The notes: generated by a model not told the origin, from the sequence alone. Counted from the first letter of the stretch, positions 1 to 12,153 are shown. The stretch: DNA of 64,000 nt from Sphingomonas sp. TDK1 (GCF_001650735.1 NZ_LXVY01000004.1:425123-489122); one strand, 5' to 3'. A program made the numbers and translations.

Positions 1-1
1 C

Positions 2-160
2 AACGACATGAACCACCAGTTCGGCCTGCTCAACGCCGCCACTAGCGCGGTGCCGGAACCCTCGGCCTGGGCGATGCTGCTCGCCGGCTTCGGGCTGCTC
101 GGCTGGATGGTTCGCCGCAAGCGCCTTCCCACCGCACCGGGCACGCTGGCGACGAACTGA
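2..160 (+). CDS. C-terminal end of a PEP-CTERM sorting-domain protein (partial)
   Basis: The window opens inside a reading frame whose last 52 residues end at a TGA at 158-160. The tail has the order expected of a PEP-CTERM signal: the motif VPEPSAWAML, a hydrophobic stretch rich in G, L and F, then the basic cluster RRKR and about ten more residues. In the family this tail targets an exported protein to the envelope, where an exosortase (EpsH/XrtA type) cleaves it. The functional N-terminal part lies outside the window, so its role is unknown. The PEPxxWA form is common in sphingomonads. Confidence 0.85.
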   Translation, partial: NDMNHQFGLLNAATSAVPEPSAWAMLLAGFGLLGWMVRRKRLPTAPGTLATN

Positions 161-191
161 GACGGTTCCCGCTGTCAAAGCGGAACGCATC

Positions 192-2939
192 ATGTACAAC
201 GGCGGCAGTTCGATGCTGCCGCCGCTTCCCTATCCCGCGCTTCACGCCAGCCATTCCGGCGTGTGGATCGCCACGTCCGGAGGCACGCGGGGGCTGAGCC
301 GCGGCGAGGCGATCCGCATCGCCGCGGACACGCCGGTGCTGCTGCTCAATGCGCCGCTGGTCGGCCAGCGGCTGGGCCACCCGGAACTGAACGGGCTCGA
401 CCTGCTCGAGCTGTTCGCCTTCCTGCGCCCTGCACGCTTCATGGTGCCGACGCCGAAGGGCCTTGCCCGGGCGTGCGGGCTGGCGTCGCCGAGCGAGGAC
501 GCGCAAGTTGCAGCGTTCCTGCGCGATGCCGCCACTGCACTGCTCGCGATTCCGGAAGGCGACTGGCCTGAGCGCGAAGGCGCCTGGCACGGCCTGCAAT
601 CGCTCGCGCGGCTGCGCTGGCCTTGGTCCGCAGTGCTCGGCCAGCGCATCGCCAAGCCCGAGCGCGCCGAGCGCTGGCTCTTCTCGAAACTGCCGGAATG
701 GGAGGAGGCCGCCCCGCGCCCCGCCCCGCGCACCATCACGCTCGACCCCGCGGATGTCGCCGAACGGCTCGCCCGCCTGACCGGCGCCGCCGCCGAGCGC
801 CGCCAGGGCCAGCGCGATTATGCCGAGGCGGCGGCCCAGGCCTTCGCGCCCCGCAGCGTGCCCGACACCCCCAATATGGTATTGGCCGAAGCCGGCACGG
901 GGATCGGCAAGACGCTCGGCTATCTTGCGCCTGCCTCGCTCTGGGCGGAAAGATCGGGCGGGCCGGTCTGGGTTTCCACCTTCACCAAGGCGCTGCAACG
1001 CCAGCTCGGCAATGAAGGCGAGCGCCTGTTCCCCGATCCGGCGCAGCGCCGCGCCCGCGTCGTCACCCGCAAGGGGCGTGAGAATTACGTCTGCCTGCTC
1101 AACCTGGAAGATGCGCTGCAGGGCGGGTTCGCGGGCCGCGCCGCGATCCTGGCGCAGCTCGTCGCGCGCTGGGCCGCCTATACCGCCGATGGCGACATGA
1201 TCGGCGGCGACCTGCCCGGCTGGCTGCCCACGCTGTTCCGCCGCAACGGATCGACCGCGCTCACCGATCGCCGCGGCGAATGCATCTATGCCGGCTGTCC
1301 GCATTACCGGAAATGCTTCATCGAGCGCGCCGCTCGCGCCAGTGCCGATGCGGACATCGTCATCGCCAACCATGCCCTGGTGATGGTCAATGCGGCGCGG
1401 GGGCGGGAAAACCAAACGCGGCCCACCCGCTATGTGTTCGACGAAGGCCATCACTTGTTCGACGCGGCCGACGCGATGTTCTCGGTCGCGCTTACGGGCC
1501 AGGAATCGATCGAGCTGCGCCGTTGGCTGACCGGCCCCGAATCGGGTTCGCGCGGACGCCGCCGGGGTCTTGCCGCGCGTCTCTCGGATGTCGCCAGCTA
1601 TGACGATGCCGGCGGACGCGCGATCGCCGAGGCGGTGGACGCGGCGCGCGCGCTGCCCAGCGACGGCTGGCTCCAGCGCCTCAACGAAGGCGAGCCGTTC
1701 GGCCCGGTGGAGGCGCTGCTCGCCGCCGTCCGGGGCCTGGTATACGCCCGCGACGCCAACGGCTCGGCGGAAGCCGGCTATGGCCTGGAAACCGAGCTCA
1801 CCGAGCCCGATGCAGCGCTGGTCGAAGCCGCAGGCAACGCCACCGCCGCGCTCGATGCGCTGCTTCGCCCGATGGTCGTGCTTGGCCGCCGGCTCGAGGC
1901 GGTGCTCGCAGAGGCACCGGACTGGATGGACGGCCCTGCGCGCGCGCGTATAGAAGGGGCGATCGCGTCGCTCGGCTGGCGGGTGGATACAGTCGGCGCC
2001 TGGCTGGCGCTGATCGCGCGGATCGGCGGGCCGGCCGATCCCGAATTCGTCGACTGGCTGGCGATCGATCGTGTCGAGGGTCGTGAATATGACGTGGGCC
2101 TCCATCGCCACTGGCTGGATCCGGCCAAGCCGCTGGCCAAGACCGTACTGGAGCCTGCGCACGGCGTACTCGTCACCTCGGCGACGCTTCGCGCCGGCGG
2201 CGACTGGGACGTTGCCGAGGCGCGCTCCGGCAGCGTCCATCTGCTCCGTCCCGCCCAGCGCTTCGAGGCGAAGAGCCCCTTCGACTATCCCAACCAGGCC
2301 GAGGTGCTGATCGTCACCGACGTGAAGCGCGGCGACCTGCCCGCGCTTGCCAATGCCTATGCGCGACTGGTCGCGGCGGCGGGCGGCGGCACGCTCGGCC
2401 TGTTCACCGCAATCCGGCGCCTGCGCGCGGTGCATGCCCGCATTGCCGATCGCCTCGCGCGCGATGGCCTCCCCCTGCTCGCCCAGCATGTCGACCCGAT
2501 CGACACGGGCACGCTGGTCGATATTTTCCGCGACGATCCGCGCGCCTCGCTGATCGGCACGGATGCGCTGCGGGACGGTGTGGATGTGCCCGGCGATTCA
2601 CTGCGGCTGGTGGTGATGGAAGGCGTGCCCTGGCCCAAGCCAAGCGTACTCCATGCCGCGCGGCGGCTGGCAGGCGGTGGCTCGGCCTATGACGATCGCA
2701 TCGTGCGCGCGCGGCTTGCCCAGGCGTTCGGCCGGCTGATCCGCCGTGCGGACGATCGCGGCGCCTTCGTGCTGCTCTCTGCCGCCACACCCTCGCGCCT
2801 GCTCGATGCCTTTCCGGCGGGGACGCGCATTACCCGGACCACGCTTGATTCGGCGGTCGAGCGGGTTCGGCTTTCCTTGGGACCGAGCTTGCGGCATGAG
2901 GCGGGCGAAACCGCCAGCGTTCACATCGGGGAAGCATGA
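192..2939 (+). CDS. DinG/XPD-type Fe-S ATP-dependent DNA helicase
   Basis: A 915-residue superfamily 2 helicase of the DinG/XPD group, which unwinds DNA 5' to 3' and clears structures or R-loops. Visible motifs are a Walker A (EAGTGIGKT, near residue 235), the DEGH box of motif II (near 416), and between them four cysteines (one near 301, then three in CIYAGCPHYRKC near 363) that fit the Fe-S cluster ligands. The conserved C-terminal half carries GTDALRDGVDVPG and an arginine-rich motif VI (AFGRLIRRADDRG). Start at 192 is the longest; ATG at 213 is an alternative. The stop overlaps the next gene at ATGA (2936-2939), so the two are probably translated together. Confidence 0.9.
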   Translation: MYNGGSSMLPPLPYPALHASHSGVWIATSGGTRGLSRGEAIRIAADTPVLLLNAPLVGQRLGHPELNGLDLLELFAFLRPARFMVPTPKGLARACGLASPSEDAQVAAFLRDAATALLAIPEGDWPEREGAWHGLQSLARLRWPWSAVLGQRIAKPERAERWLFSKLPEWEEAAPRPAPRTITLDPADVAERLARLTGAAAERRQGQRDYAEAAAQAFAPRSVPDTPNMVLAEAGTGIGKTLGYLAPASLWAERSGGPVWVSTFTKALQRQLGNEGERLFPDPAQRRARVVTRKGRENYVCLLNLEDALQGGFAGRAAILAQLVARWAAYTADGDMIGGDLPGWLPTLFRRNGSTALTDRRGECIYAGCPHYRKCFIERAARASADADIVIANHALVMVNAARGRENQTRPTRYVFDEGHHLFDAADAMFSVALTGQESIELRRWLTGPESGSRGRRRGLAARLSDVASYDDAGGRAIAEAVDAARALPSDGWLQRLNEGEPFGPVEALLAAVRGLVYARDANGSAEAGYGLETELTEPDAALVEAAGNATAALDALLRPMVVLGRRLEAVLAEAPDWMDGPARARIEGAIASLGWRVDTVGAWLALIARIGGPADPEFVDWLAIDRVEGREYDVGLHRHWLDPAKPLAKTVLEPAHGVLVTSATLRAGGDWDVAEARSGSVHLLRPAQRFEAKSPFDYPNQAEVLIVTDVKRGDLPALANAYARLVAAAGGGTLGLFTAIRRLRAVHARIADRLARDGLPLLAQHVDPIDTGTLVDIFRDDPRASLIGTDALRDGVDVPGDSLRLVVMEGVPWPKPSVLHAARRLAGGGSAYDDRIVRARLAQAFGRLIRRADDRGAFVLLSAATPSRLLDAFPAGTRITRTTLDSAVERVRLSLGPSLRHEAGETASVHIGEA

Positions 2940-3469
2940 AGACCCTTCTCGTCCTCCGCCACGCCAAGTCCGGTTGGGACGATCCGGTCGCCCGTGATTT
3001 CGATCGGCCGCTCAATCCCAAGGGGCAGCGCGCCGCCGTGGCGATGGGCCGGTATCTGCGCGACCAGGGGCTTCGCTTCGAGCACGCCATCGCCTCGCCG
3101 GCGGTGCGGGTGCAGGAAACGCTGGCACAGGTCGGCCACGGCTATGGAATCGCGATCCAGCCCATTTGGGATCAGAAACTATATCTGGCATCGCTCGGCA
3201 CGCTGCTCGACGCCATCGAGGAACTGCCGGAGTCGGCCGGCACGGTGCTGCTGTCCGGGCACAATCCCGGGCTGGAGGAACTGGTGCTGGATCGGGTGCG
3301 CACGCCGGGCATGCTGCGCGATGCCGTCGAGCAGAAATTCCCAACCGCCACGCTGGCAGAGCTTCGGTTCGATGTGGAACATTGGGCGGAGGCGTCTCGC
3401 GCGGACGCCGAACTCATCCGGTTCGTGCGCCCGCGCGATCTTGATCCCAGCCTGGGGCCGGACGCCTGA
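2936..3469 (+). CDS. SixA-like histidine phosphatase family protein
   Basis: A 177-residue member of the histidine phosphatase (phosphoglycerate mutase-like) superfamily. The N-terminal catalytic signature LRHAKS (RHxxS) supplies the phospho-accepting histidine. SPAVRVQET and a second histidine in LSGHNPGLEEL complete the active site. Proteins of this size in proteobacteria are usually labelled SixA, which removes phosphate from histidine in phosphorelay domains. The real substrate here cannot be told from sequence. It overlaps the helicase by four bases and converges on merR only three bases away. Confidence 0.85.
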   Translation: MKTLLVLRHAKSGWDDPVARDFDRPLNPKGQRAAVAMGRYLRDQGLRFEHAIASPAVRVQETLAQVGHGYGIAIQPIWDQKLYLASLGTLLDAIEELPESAGTVLLSGHNPGLEELVLDRVRTPGMLRDAVEQKFPTATLAELRFDVEHWAEASRADAELIRFVRPRDLDPSLGPDA

Positions 3470-3472
3470 AGC

Positions 3473-3802
3473 TCAGCGGTCCTCGTCCAAAGCCTGCGCC
3501 AGCGAGTCGCGAATCGCCTGTAACTCGGCGGTCCGTCCCTTGCCGCGTGCTGCCTTTTCTTCCGCCAGCAGTTTCTGGACGCCGCGGATGGTGTAGCCCT
3601 CCTCGCTGAGGAGGTGATGGATGCGGCGCACCAGCGCCACGTCATCGGGTCGATAATACCGGCGGTTGCCCGCACGGGTGAGAGGCTTCAGCTGGGGAAA
3701 CCGCGTTTCCCAATAGCGCAAGATATGCTGCGGCCTGCCGATTTCAGCGGCGAGCTCACCTATGGTCCGCAACGCGCCGGCGGCCTTTTCGGTCGCCGAC
3801 AT
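3473..3802 (-). CDS. MerR-family transcriptional regulator
   Basis: A 109-residue protein with an N-terminal MerR winged helix-turn-helix: [20 protein letters not shown], then the [12 protein letters not shown] wing, followed by a basic and acidic helical tail. No metal-binding cysteines are present, so it is not a classical metal sensor. It starts eight bases after ihfA, and ihfA-merR downstream of fabH is a familiar alphaproteobacterial arrangement. The ATG at 3802 was chosen because the MerR domain begins 13 residues later; in-frame upstream codons run into ihfA. Its targets are unknown. Confidence 0.88.
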   Translation of the reverse strand: MSATEKAAGALRTIGELAAEIGRPQHILRYWETRFPQLKPLTRAGNRRYYRPDDVALVRRIHHLLSEEGYTIRGVQKLLAEEKAARGKGRTAELQAIRDSLAQALDEDR

Positions 3803-3810
3803 GGCGGACC

Positions 3811-4110
3811 TCAGCGGGCTGAGACGATGCGGTCGCGCATCATCTGGCTGGCCCGGAAGGTGAGCACGCGGCGCGGTGCGATCGGCACCTCCACACCGGT
3901 CTTGGGATTGCGGCCGATGCGCTCGCCCTTGTCCCGCAACACGAAGCTGCCGAAGCCCGAGATCTTCACGTTCTCGCCTTTCGCCAGTGCTTCGCACATA
4001 TGCTTCAGGATCTGCTCGACGATCCGCGAGGCGTCGGCGCGCGACAACCCCACTTCGCGATGCAGCGATTCGGCCAAGTCTGCCCTGGTCAGCGTGCCCG
4101 CAGCATTCAT
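3811..4110 (-). CDS. ihfA: Integration host factor subunit alpha
   Basis: A 99-residue DNABII protein that pairs with IhfB to bend DNA sharply in recombination, replication and transcription. The N-terminus ([20 protein letters not shown]) is typical of IHF-alpha, and the DNA-inserting beta arm is visible as [12 protein letters not shown] with its intercalating proline. An AAAGGA ribosome site lies just before the ATG at 4110. The 144-base gap to fabH is A+T-rich for this genome and probably carries its own promoter, although no clear -35/-10 pair was found. Confidence 0.95.
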   Translation of the reverse strand: MNAAGTLTRADLAESLHREVGLSRADASRIVEQILKHMCEALAKGENVKISGFGSFVLRDKGERIGRNPKTGVEVPIAPRRVLTFRASQMMRDRIVSAR

Positions 4111-4254
4111 TCCGGCAATTCCTTTCGTGTACTAGTGTACCCGTATCAGATTGTTACGCGCTATCAAGATTGATGTTGAAGCGGCAGTAACCGCGCGGAC
4201 ATATTCTGGAAAAACACGTAATTCGTCCAAAATGGGGATATTGCAGCCCAACGC

Positions 4255-5226
4255 TCAGAAACGGACGACCGCCGCCCCCCAGGTGAACCCGCCGCCCATC
4301 GCTTCCAGCACCAGCAGATCGCCGCGCCGGATCCGACCATCCCGCACTGCAGCATCCAACGCAAGCGGCACGGACGCGGCCGACGTATTGGCATGGCGGT
4401 CGACGGTAACGATGACCTTCTCCGGCGCCAGGTTCAGCTTGCGTGCCGTCGCGTCGAGAATGCGGGCATTGGCCTGGTGCGGCACCACCCAGTCGACGTC
4501 GCCAGGTTCGAGCCCGGCCATCGCAAGCGATTCGGTCATCACCGCGGCAAGGTTGACCACGGCATGACGGAACACCTCACGCCCCTTCATCCGCAACTTG
4601 CCGACGGTGCCCGTGGTCGACGGACCGCCATCGACATAGAGCAGATCGTTGTAGCGGCCGTCCGCGTGGAGCTTGGTCGAAAGGATGCCCTGCGGCGCCT
4701 CGCCCTGGGTATCCTGCGCTTCCAGCACGATGGCGCCGGCACCGTCGCCGAACAACACGCAGGTGGTGCGGTCTTCCCAGTCGAGGATGCGGCTGAACGT
4801 CTCGGCCCCGATCACCAGCGCGCGCCGGTGGACACCCGCGCGGAGCATCGAATCGGCGACCTGCACCGCATAGAGAAAGCCGGAGCATACCGCCGCCACG
4901 TCGAAGGCGACGCAATCGAGGATGCCGAGCGCGTTCTGCACGCGCGTCGCGGTGGCGGGAAACGTCTGGTCCGGCGTGGCGGTGGCCAGCACGATCAGGT
5001 CGATCGACGCCGCATCGATGCCGGCCGATTCAAGCGCGGCCCTCGCCGCATCCGCCGCCAGCGTGCCGGTGGTCTCGTCGGGTCCGGCAAGGTGGCGGAA
5101 GCGGATGCCGGTCCGCTCGACGATCCATTCGTCGCTGGTATCGACGCGCTCCGCCAGCTCCGCGTTGGAAACACGCTGCGCCGGCAGGGCGGACCCCGTG
5201 CCGAGAATCACCGAACGTACGGTCAT
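4255..5226 (-). CDS. fabH: 3-oxoacyl-[acyl-carrier-protein] synthase III
   Basis: A 323-residue thiolase-fold condensing enzyme that joins acetyl-CoA (or another short acyl-CoA) to malonyl-ACP, the first elongation step of fatty acid synthesis. The catalytic triad is visible: cysteine in VAAVCSGF (C114), histidine in VPHQANARI (near 250) and asparagine in [10 protein letters not shown] (near 280). The glycine-rich end [16 protein letters not shown] is also standard. It follows plsX by 24 bases, which puts phospholipid and fatty acid initiation in one transcript. Length fits the family. Confidence 0.96.
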   Translation of the reverse strand: MTVRSVILGTGSALPAQRVSNAELAERVDTSDEWIVERTGIRFRHLAGPDETTGTLAADAARAALESAGIDAASIDLIVLATATPDQTFPATATRVQNALGILDCVAFDVAAVCSGFLYAVQVADSMLRAGVHRRALVIGAETFSRILDWEDRTTCVLFGDGAGAIVLEAQDTQGEAPQGILSTKLHADGRYNDLLYVDGGPSTTGTVGKLRMKGREVFRHAVVNLAAVMTESLAMAGLEPGDVDWVVPHQANARILDATARKLNLAPEKVIVTVDRHANTSAASVPLALDAAVRDGRIRRGDLLVLEAMGGGFTWGAAVVRF

Positions 5227-5250
5227 GCGACCCCTTCTTATCCCGTCTTC

Positions 5251-6282
5251 TTACGCGGCCTTGGCCTCGAAGTTCCCCAGATCCTCGGCAATACGCCGGG
5301 TCAGTTCGTCGCGCACCATCTTGGCGGCAAAGCCGATCGCGGTGTCCACGCCGACTTCGTTCGCGCCGCCATGGCTCTTCACGACGATGCCGTTCAGCCC
5401 GAGGAAAACGGCACCATTATGGTTGTTCGGGTCGAGATGGTGGCGCAGCAGCTCGGTCGCGGGCTTCGAGATCAGGAATCCGACCTTGGAGCGCAGCGAG
5501 GAACTGAACGCGCGGCGGAGCAGGTCCGCGACGAACCGTGCGGTGCCCTCGGCGGTCTTGAGCGCGATATTGCCCGAGAAGCCGTCGCAAACGATCACGT
5601 CGACATCACCCCGCGACAGGCGGTTGCCTTCGATGAAGCCGGTGAATTCGAGCGGCAGATGCTTGGCGGCACGCAGCTGGGCGGCCGCATCGCGGATGCT
5701 GTCGGTGCCCTTCATCTCTTCGGTGCCGATGTTGAGCAGCGCCACGCGCGGGCGCGCGAGATCGAGCGCCGTGCGCGCATAGGCGGCGCCCATCACCGCG
5801 AACTGGACGAGGTTGCGCTCGTCCACCTCGGTATTGGCGCCAAGGTCGAGCATCACCGTGTCGTTGTCGCCGAGCGACGGCATCAGCGCGGCGAGCGCCG
5901 GCCGGTCGATCCCCGCCATGGTGCGGAGCGACAATTTGGCCATCGCCATCAAGGCGCCGGTGTTGCCCGACGAGACCGCCGCGCCGGCGCGCCCCTGCTT
6001 CACCAGATCGATGGCTATGCCCATCGACGTGGTCTTGGCACGGCGAATCGCCTGGCTCGGCTTGGCATCGGACGCAACGACTTCCGCTGCGTGGACGATC
6101 TCCGACGCAGCTGACAGATTCGGATGCGCCTTCAGGCCGTCACGAATACGCGACTCGTCGCCGACGAGGAGGAACTCCATCCCCTCGAAGCGGCGACGCG
6201 CGCGCGCGGCGCCGGCGAGCATGACGGCGACCCCCTCATCGCCGCCCATTGCATCGACGGCGATCCGCGAGGGAACAGTCAT
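5251..6282 (-). CDS. plsX: Phosphate acyltransferase PlsX
   Basis: A 343-residue enzyme that makes acyl-phosphate from acyl-ACP for PlsY, starting phosphatidic acid synthesis at the inner face of the membrane. The N-terminal signature VDAMGGD and the later segments [15 protein letters not shown] and CDGFSGN are diagnostic. It lies between rpmF (29 bases upstream) and fabH (24 bases downstream). This rpmF-plsX-fabH order is conserved in many bacteria and suggests a shared promoter upstream of rpmF. Confidence 0.96.
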   Translation of the reverse strand: MTVPSRIAVDAMGGDEGVAVMLAGAARARRRFEGMEFLLVGDESRIRDGLKAHPNLSAASEIVHAAEVVASDAKPSQAIRRAKTTSMGIAIDLVKQGRAGAAVSSGNTGALMAMAKLSLRTMAGIDRPALAALMPSLGDNDTVMLDLGANTEVDERNLVQFAVMGAAYARTALDLARPRVALLNIGTEEMKGTDSIRDAAAQLRAAKHLPLEFTGFIEGNRLSRGDVDVIVCDGFSGNIALKTAEGTARFVADLLRRAFSSSLRSKVGFLISKPATELLRHHLDPNNHNGAVFLGLNGIVVKSHGGANEVGVDTAIGFAAKMVRDELTRRIAEDLGNFEAKAA

Positions 6283-6311
6283 ACCGGCAACCCCCCGTTG
6301 CGGAACGTCGT

Positions 6312-6491
6312 TCAGCCCTCGACCGAAACGATTTCGCGGCCGTTATAGTGGCCGCAAGCGTTGCACAGGTTGTGCGGACGCTTGAGTTCGCCGCAGTTCG
6401 GGCACTCCTGGAACGATTCGACGGTCAGCGAATCGTGCGACCGACGCATGCCGCGCTTCGACGGCGAGGTCTTTCTCTTAGGAACGGCCAT
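6312..6491 (-). CDS. rpmF: 50S ribosomal protein L32
   Basis: A short 59-residue gene found by reading the reverse strand directly. It begins [20 protein letters not shown], the conserved L32 N-terminus. The middle holds four cysteines in two pairs (CPNC, then CNAC), which form the zinc ribbon of the cysteine-containing L32 type. The protein is part of the large ribosomal subunit. It heads the rpmF-plsX-fabH block; its ATG is at 6489-6491. Confidence 0.96.
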   Translation of the reverse strand: MAVPKRKTSPSKRGMRRSHDSLTVESFQECPNCGELKRPHNLCNACGHYNGREIVSVEG

Positions 6492-6693
6492 TTCGGCACC
6501 TTCAACAAGCTAATGAATCAATAAGTCGCGATACGCCCACAGGGTTGTTCGGGCAAGCGACGGCTAGGCCGGCCGCTCGCCGGACCAGCGGACAGGTCAC
6601 GAAGCGAGCCCGCGCGTATAGCGATTCTCGTCCGCGTTGCAAGCAGAAGCCGCGCGTGGCAGGGGTTTTAGCCTGCTTGACCAGGGGGACGCG

Positions 6694-7095
6694 ATGTTTT
6701 TTCTGCCGGTTACACTCACCAGCGCGGGCGCCGCGGCGCTCCTCAACCTGTGGCTGGCGATTCGCGTCATCCAGATTCGCGGCGCCGAGAAGGTGCTGAC
6801 CGGCGACGGCGGCAGCCCGCGCCTCCTCGCGCGCATGCGCGCGCAGATGAATTTCGTCGAATACACGCCCATGGTGCTGATCCTGATCGGCCTGATCGAA
6901 CTGGCCCAGGGTACGCGATTCTATCTGTGGGTTGTGGCAGCAGTCTATCTGATCGGTCGCGTACTGCACGGCTTCGGGATGGACGGCTGGCTGCTCGGCC
7001 GCAAGATCGGGGCGGCCACCACCTTCCTGATCCTGGCCGGGCTCGGCCTGTACGCCGCGTGGCTCGGCTATGCGGGTTCGAACCCGCTCCACTGA
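6694..7095 (+). CDS. MAPEG family membrane protein
   Basis: A 133-residue protein with four predicted membrane helices (about residues 3-22, 50-68, 72-90 and 108-126). The MAPEG signature region is seen as ARMRAQMNFVEYTPM. Eukaryotic members use glutathione on eicosanoids or xenobiotics; bacterial members mostly have no assigned substrate. The ATG at 6694 follows a purine-rich AGGGGGAC and directly precedes the first helix, so it is preferred over the ATG at 6637, which would add 19 unlikely residues. It stands alone, divergent from rpmF. Confidence 0.85.
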   Translation: MFFLPVTLTSAGAAALLNLWLAIRVIQIRGAEKVLTGDGGSPRLLARMRAQMNFVEYTPMVLILIGLIELAQGTRFYLWVVAAVYLIGRVLHGFGMDGWLLGRKIGAATTFLILAGLGLYAAWLGYAGSNPLH

Positions 7096-7165
7096 ACTCC
7101 ATCCCCAATCGTCAACCGGCGATCGCCATCCTGGCGGACGCCGGGCTGACCGGGAAAGGTGATCG

Positions 7166-7846
7166 TCAGGCCCTGGCCAGTACCGAATCGGCGACGAAGG
7201 GGTTGGTGCGCCGCTCCTGTCCGAAATTGCTTGGCTGGCCATGCCCGGGCACGAACACGGTCTCGTCCCCCAGCGGCCACAGCCGCGTGGTGATCGCGTC
7301 GATCAGGTCCTGATGGTTGCCCAGGGGAAAGTCGGTGCGGCCGATCGAGCCTTGGAACAGCACGTCGCCGACGATCGCCAGTTGTGATTCGGGATGGTGG
7401 AACACGACATGGCCCGGCGTGTGGCCGGGGCAGTGATAGACGTCGAGCACCAGTTCGCCCACCGTGACCTGGTCGCCCTGGTGCAGCCAGCGGCTCGGTT
7501 CGAACGGCTTGCCCGGCACGCGATAGGCGCGGCCGTCATCCTCCAGCCGCGCGATCCAGTAGCGGTCGGCCTCGTGCGGCCCCTCGATCGGCACGCCCAG
7601 CTCCTCTGCGAAGATGCCGGCGGAGCCGCAATGGTCGATATGGCCATGGGTAATCAGCAGCTTCTCGATCGTGACGCCATGCTGGGTCGCCGCCGCGCGC
7701 AGCCGCTCGAGGTCGCCGCCGGGATCGACGAAGGCGCCGCGCATCGTCCTGGTGCACCAGAGCAGGGTGCAGTTCTGCTGGAGCGGCGTGACGGGTACGA
7801 TCGCCGCACGAAGCGGCGGCTGGGCGGCGTTGAGATCGGAAGCCAT
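7166..7846 (-). CDS. MBL-fold metallo-hydrolase (glyoxalase II-like)
   Basis: A 226-residue metallo-beta-lactamase-fold hydrolase. The metal-binding motif THGHIDHCG (HxHxDH) is present, with a downstream histidine in CPGHTPGHV, an aspartate in VGDVLF and a last histidine in PGHGQPS. The size and spacing match the short YcbL-type hydroxyacylglutathione hydrolase group rather than true GloB, which has a longer C-terminal domain. It probably hydrolyses a small thioester, but the substrate is uncertain. It is divergent from the pabB-pabC fusion, with 80 bases between starts. Confidence 0.88.
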   Translation of the reverse strand: MASDLNAAQPPLRAAIVPVTPLQQNCTLLWCTRTMRGAFVDPGGDLERLRAAATQHGVTIEKLLITHGHIDHCGSAGIFAEELGVPIEGPHEADRYWIARLEDDGRAYRVPGKPFEPSRWLHQGDQVTVGELVLDVYHCPGHTPGHVVFHHPESQLAIVGDVLFQGSIGRTDFPLGNHQDLIDAITTRLWPLGDETVFVPGHGQPSNFGQERRTNPFVADSVLARA

Positions 7847-7926
7847 GCCCCTTCGCTACCCCGCGCGCGGGCGCGCGGCAACCAAGGCTTGCCCTTGGCC
7901 GTCCATCTCTCCATTCCAGCCTGCTG

Positions 7927-10927
<3,001 letters not shown>

Positions 10928-10972
10928 GGGACCTGTACCGCGGGGGCTTCCTCTTCCCTATATGGGGGTATC

Positions 10973-11650
10973 ATGACCCGACGCACGCTGAAGCTCCCGC
11001 TCTCCCTCGCCGCCCTTGCCGGCGGCGCCCTGCTGCTGGTCGCGGCAGGTGGCATCCCGATCGAGAAGGTGAAGGCGGTCGCGGTGCCGCCGCCCGCGGT
11101 CGACGTCGCCAAGGCGAAGAAGCCGCAGACCGCGGTGTTCGCCGGCGGCTGCTTCTGGGGCATGGAGGCGGTGTTCCAGTCGGTGAAGGGCGTCCAGTCC
11201 GTCACCAACGGCTATGCCGGCGGCGCGGCGGCAACCGCGACCTATGATCAGGTCAAGAACGAGAATACCGGCCATGCCGAGGCGGTGAAGGTAGTCTACG
11301 ACCCCACCCGCGTCAGCTACGGCACGCTGCTCCGTGTCTTCTTCTCGGTAGCGCACGATCCCACCCAGAAGGGCGGTCAGGGGCCCGATCGCGGCCCGAG
11401 CTATCGCAGCGCGATCTTCCCGCAATCGGCCGAGCAGCGTCGCGTCGCCACCGCCTATATCGCCCAGCTGACCCAGGCCAGGGCATTCGCCAAGCCGATC
11501 ACGACCAAGCTGGAGACCGGCGCCTTCTACCCGGCCGAGGAGTATCACCAGGACTTCTTCTGGCGGCACCCGACGCACCCGTACATCATGCGCTGGGACC
11601 AGCCGAAGGTCGCGGCGTTCCGCTCGACCTACCCCCAGCTGGCGCACTGA
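10973..11650 (+). CDS. msrA: Exported peptide-methionine (S)-S-oxide reductase
   Basis: A 225-residue MsrA, which repairs methionine-S-sulfoxide in proteins. The catalytic cysteine is C60 in the invariant GGCFWGME, followed by VTNGYAGG, HAEAVKVVYDP and the YHQDFFW segment. Unlike the cytoplasmic form it has a basic start (MTRRTLK) and a hydrophobic segment at residues 8-27, so it is probably exported or membrane-anchored and acts on envelope proteins. It would need an outside reductant. It sits 45 bases after the aminotransferase. Confidence 0.93.
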   Translation: MTRRTLKLPLSLAALAGGALLLVAAGGIPIEKVKAVAVPPPAVDVAKAKKPQTAVFAGGCFWGMEAVFQSVKGVQSVTNGYAGGAAATATYDQVKNENTGHAEAVKVVYDPTRVSYGTLLRVFFSVAHDPTQKGGQGPDRGPSYRSAIFPQSAEQRRVATAYIAQLTQARAFAKPITTKLETGAFYPAEEYHQDFFWRHPTHPYIMRWDQPKVAAFRSTYPQLAH

Positions 11651-11736
11651 TCGGGCGACTGTCCTACGGGCAAGTTCCTGCTATGTCCGGCAGGCTCTTT
11701 GAACAAGTGGAGTCACGACGCTGTCGCGAACAGCAT

Positions 11737-11832
11737 CGTCATCCCGGCGAAAGCCGGGATCCATTGGGGCCTACGCAGCGGCTCTTGCTGTTAGCGAGTG
11801 GCGAATGGATCCCGGCTTTCGCCGGGATGACG
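11737..11832. repeat. 96-base dispersed inverted-repeat element, copy A
   Basis: Two perfectly complementary 27-base arms (11737-11763 and 11806-11832) flank a 42-base centre. Each arm contains CCCGGCGAAAGCCGGG or its complement, itself a hairpin of six G-C pairs with a four-base loop. A second copy with the same arm and centre lengths lies at 25669-25764. The layout resembles REP/BIME-type non-autonomous repeats; no transposase of the RAYT type is in the window. Confidence 0.9.
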
Positions 11833-11886
11833 CTATGGGGATCGCGAAAAGACCCGCCACATGCCGCGCGACACCGCGCACGCGCC

Positions 11887-11976
11887 TAAACTTCAGCCGG
11901 CGGAAACTGCAGCGGCGTAAACTTCGTAAACTTCAGCCCCACGAAAACGCGCACGAACCTAAACTTCCTAAACTTC
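11887..11976. repeat. Cluster of five TAAACTTC octamers
   Basis: The octamer TAAACTTC occurs at 11887-11894, 11918-11925, 11927-11934, 11960-11967 and 11969-11976. Copies 2-3 and 4-5 are each nine bases apart from start to start, giving two tandem doublets. The cluster ends 16 bases before the stop of the SDHAF4-like gene (reverse strand). Its role is unknown; decayed tandem duplication or a protein-binding array are both possible. Confidence 0.75.
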
Positions 11977-11991
11977 GGCCCCGCCCCGTCC

Positions 11992-12153
11992 TCAGAAATC
12001 GATCGCGATGCCCTTCAGCTCCCAGTCGCCGTAGCGGACGGGATCCTTCTCCAACGGGTCCTTCTCGGGTCGCTGCATCGGTTCGGGCTTGGGCACCGGC
12101 GGGCTCTTCGAGAGATAGGCCGGGGGCTGCACATGGTCGGGTCGCTTGCCCAT
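11992..12153 (-). CDS. DUF1674 / SDHAF4-like succinate dehydrogenase assembly protein
   Basis: A 53-residue protein ending DPVRYGDWELKGIAIDF, the C-terminal signature of the DUF1674 family. The eukaryotic member SDHAF4/Sdh8 binds flavinylated SdhA during succinate dehydrogenase assembly; bacterial members are presumed to do likewise. The front part is proline-rich and probably disordered. The ATG at 12153 is preceded by AAGGAAGG, so it is chosen over the upstream ATG at 12210. It is divergent from rsmB. Confidence 0.85.
   Translation of the reverse strand: MGKRPDHVQPPAYLSKSPPVPKPEPMQRPEKDPLEKDPVRYGDWELKGIAIDF

Larger units (their letters stand above)
11651..11991. other. Gene-free gap with two kinds of repeats
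   Basis: About 340 bases between msrA and the SDHAF4-like gene have no credible coding frame. They hold a 96-base inverted-repeat element (11737-11832) and, next to the small reverse-strand gene, a cluster of five TAAACTTC octamers (11887-11976). No tRNA or clear terminator was seen. Confidence 0.8.

Noticed and set aside
42..2489. 815-codon open frame on the reverse strand
   Set aside because: It is antisense to the DinG-type helicase, has no recognisable domain, and is the long shadow expected in G+C-rich DNA.
7072..7087. A perfect tRNA T-arm look-alike, GCGGGTTCGAACCCGC
   Set aside because: It encodes the last residues of the MAPEG protein, and no acceptor, D or anticodon stems can be built around it.
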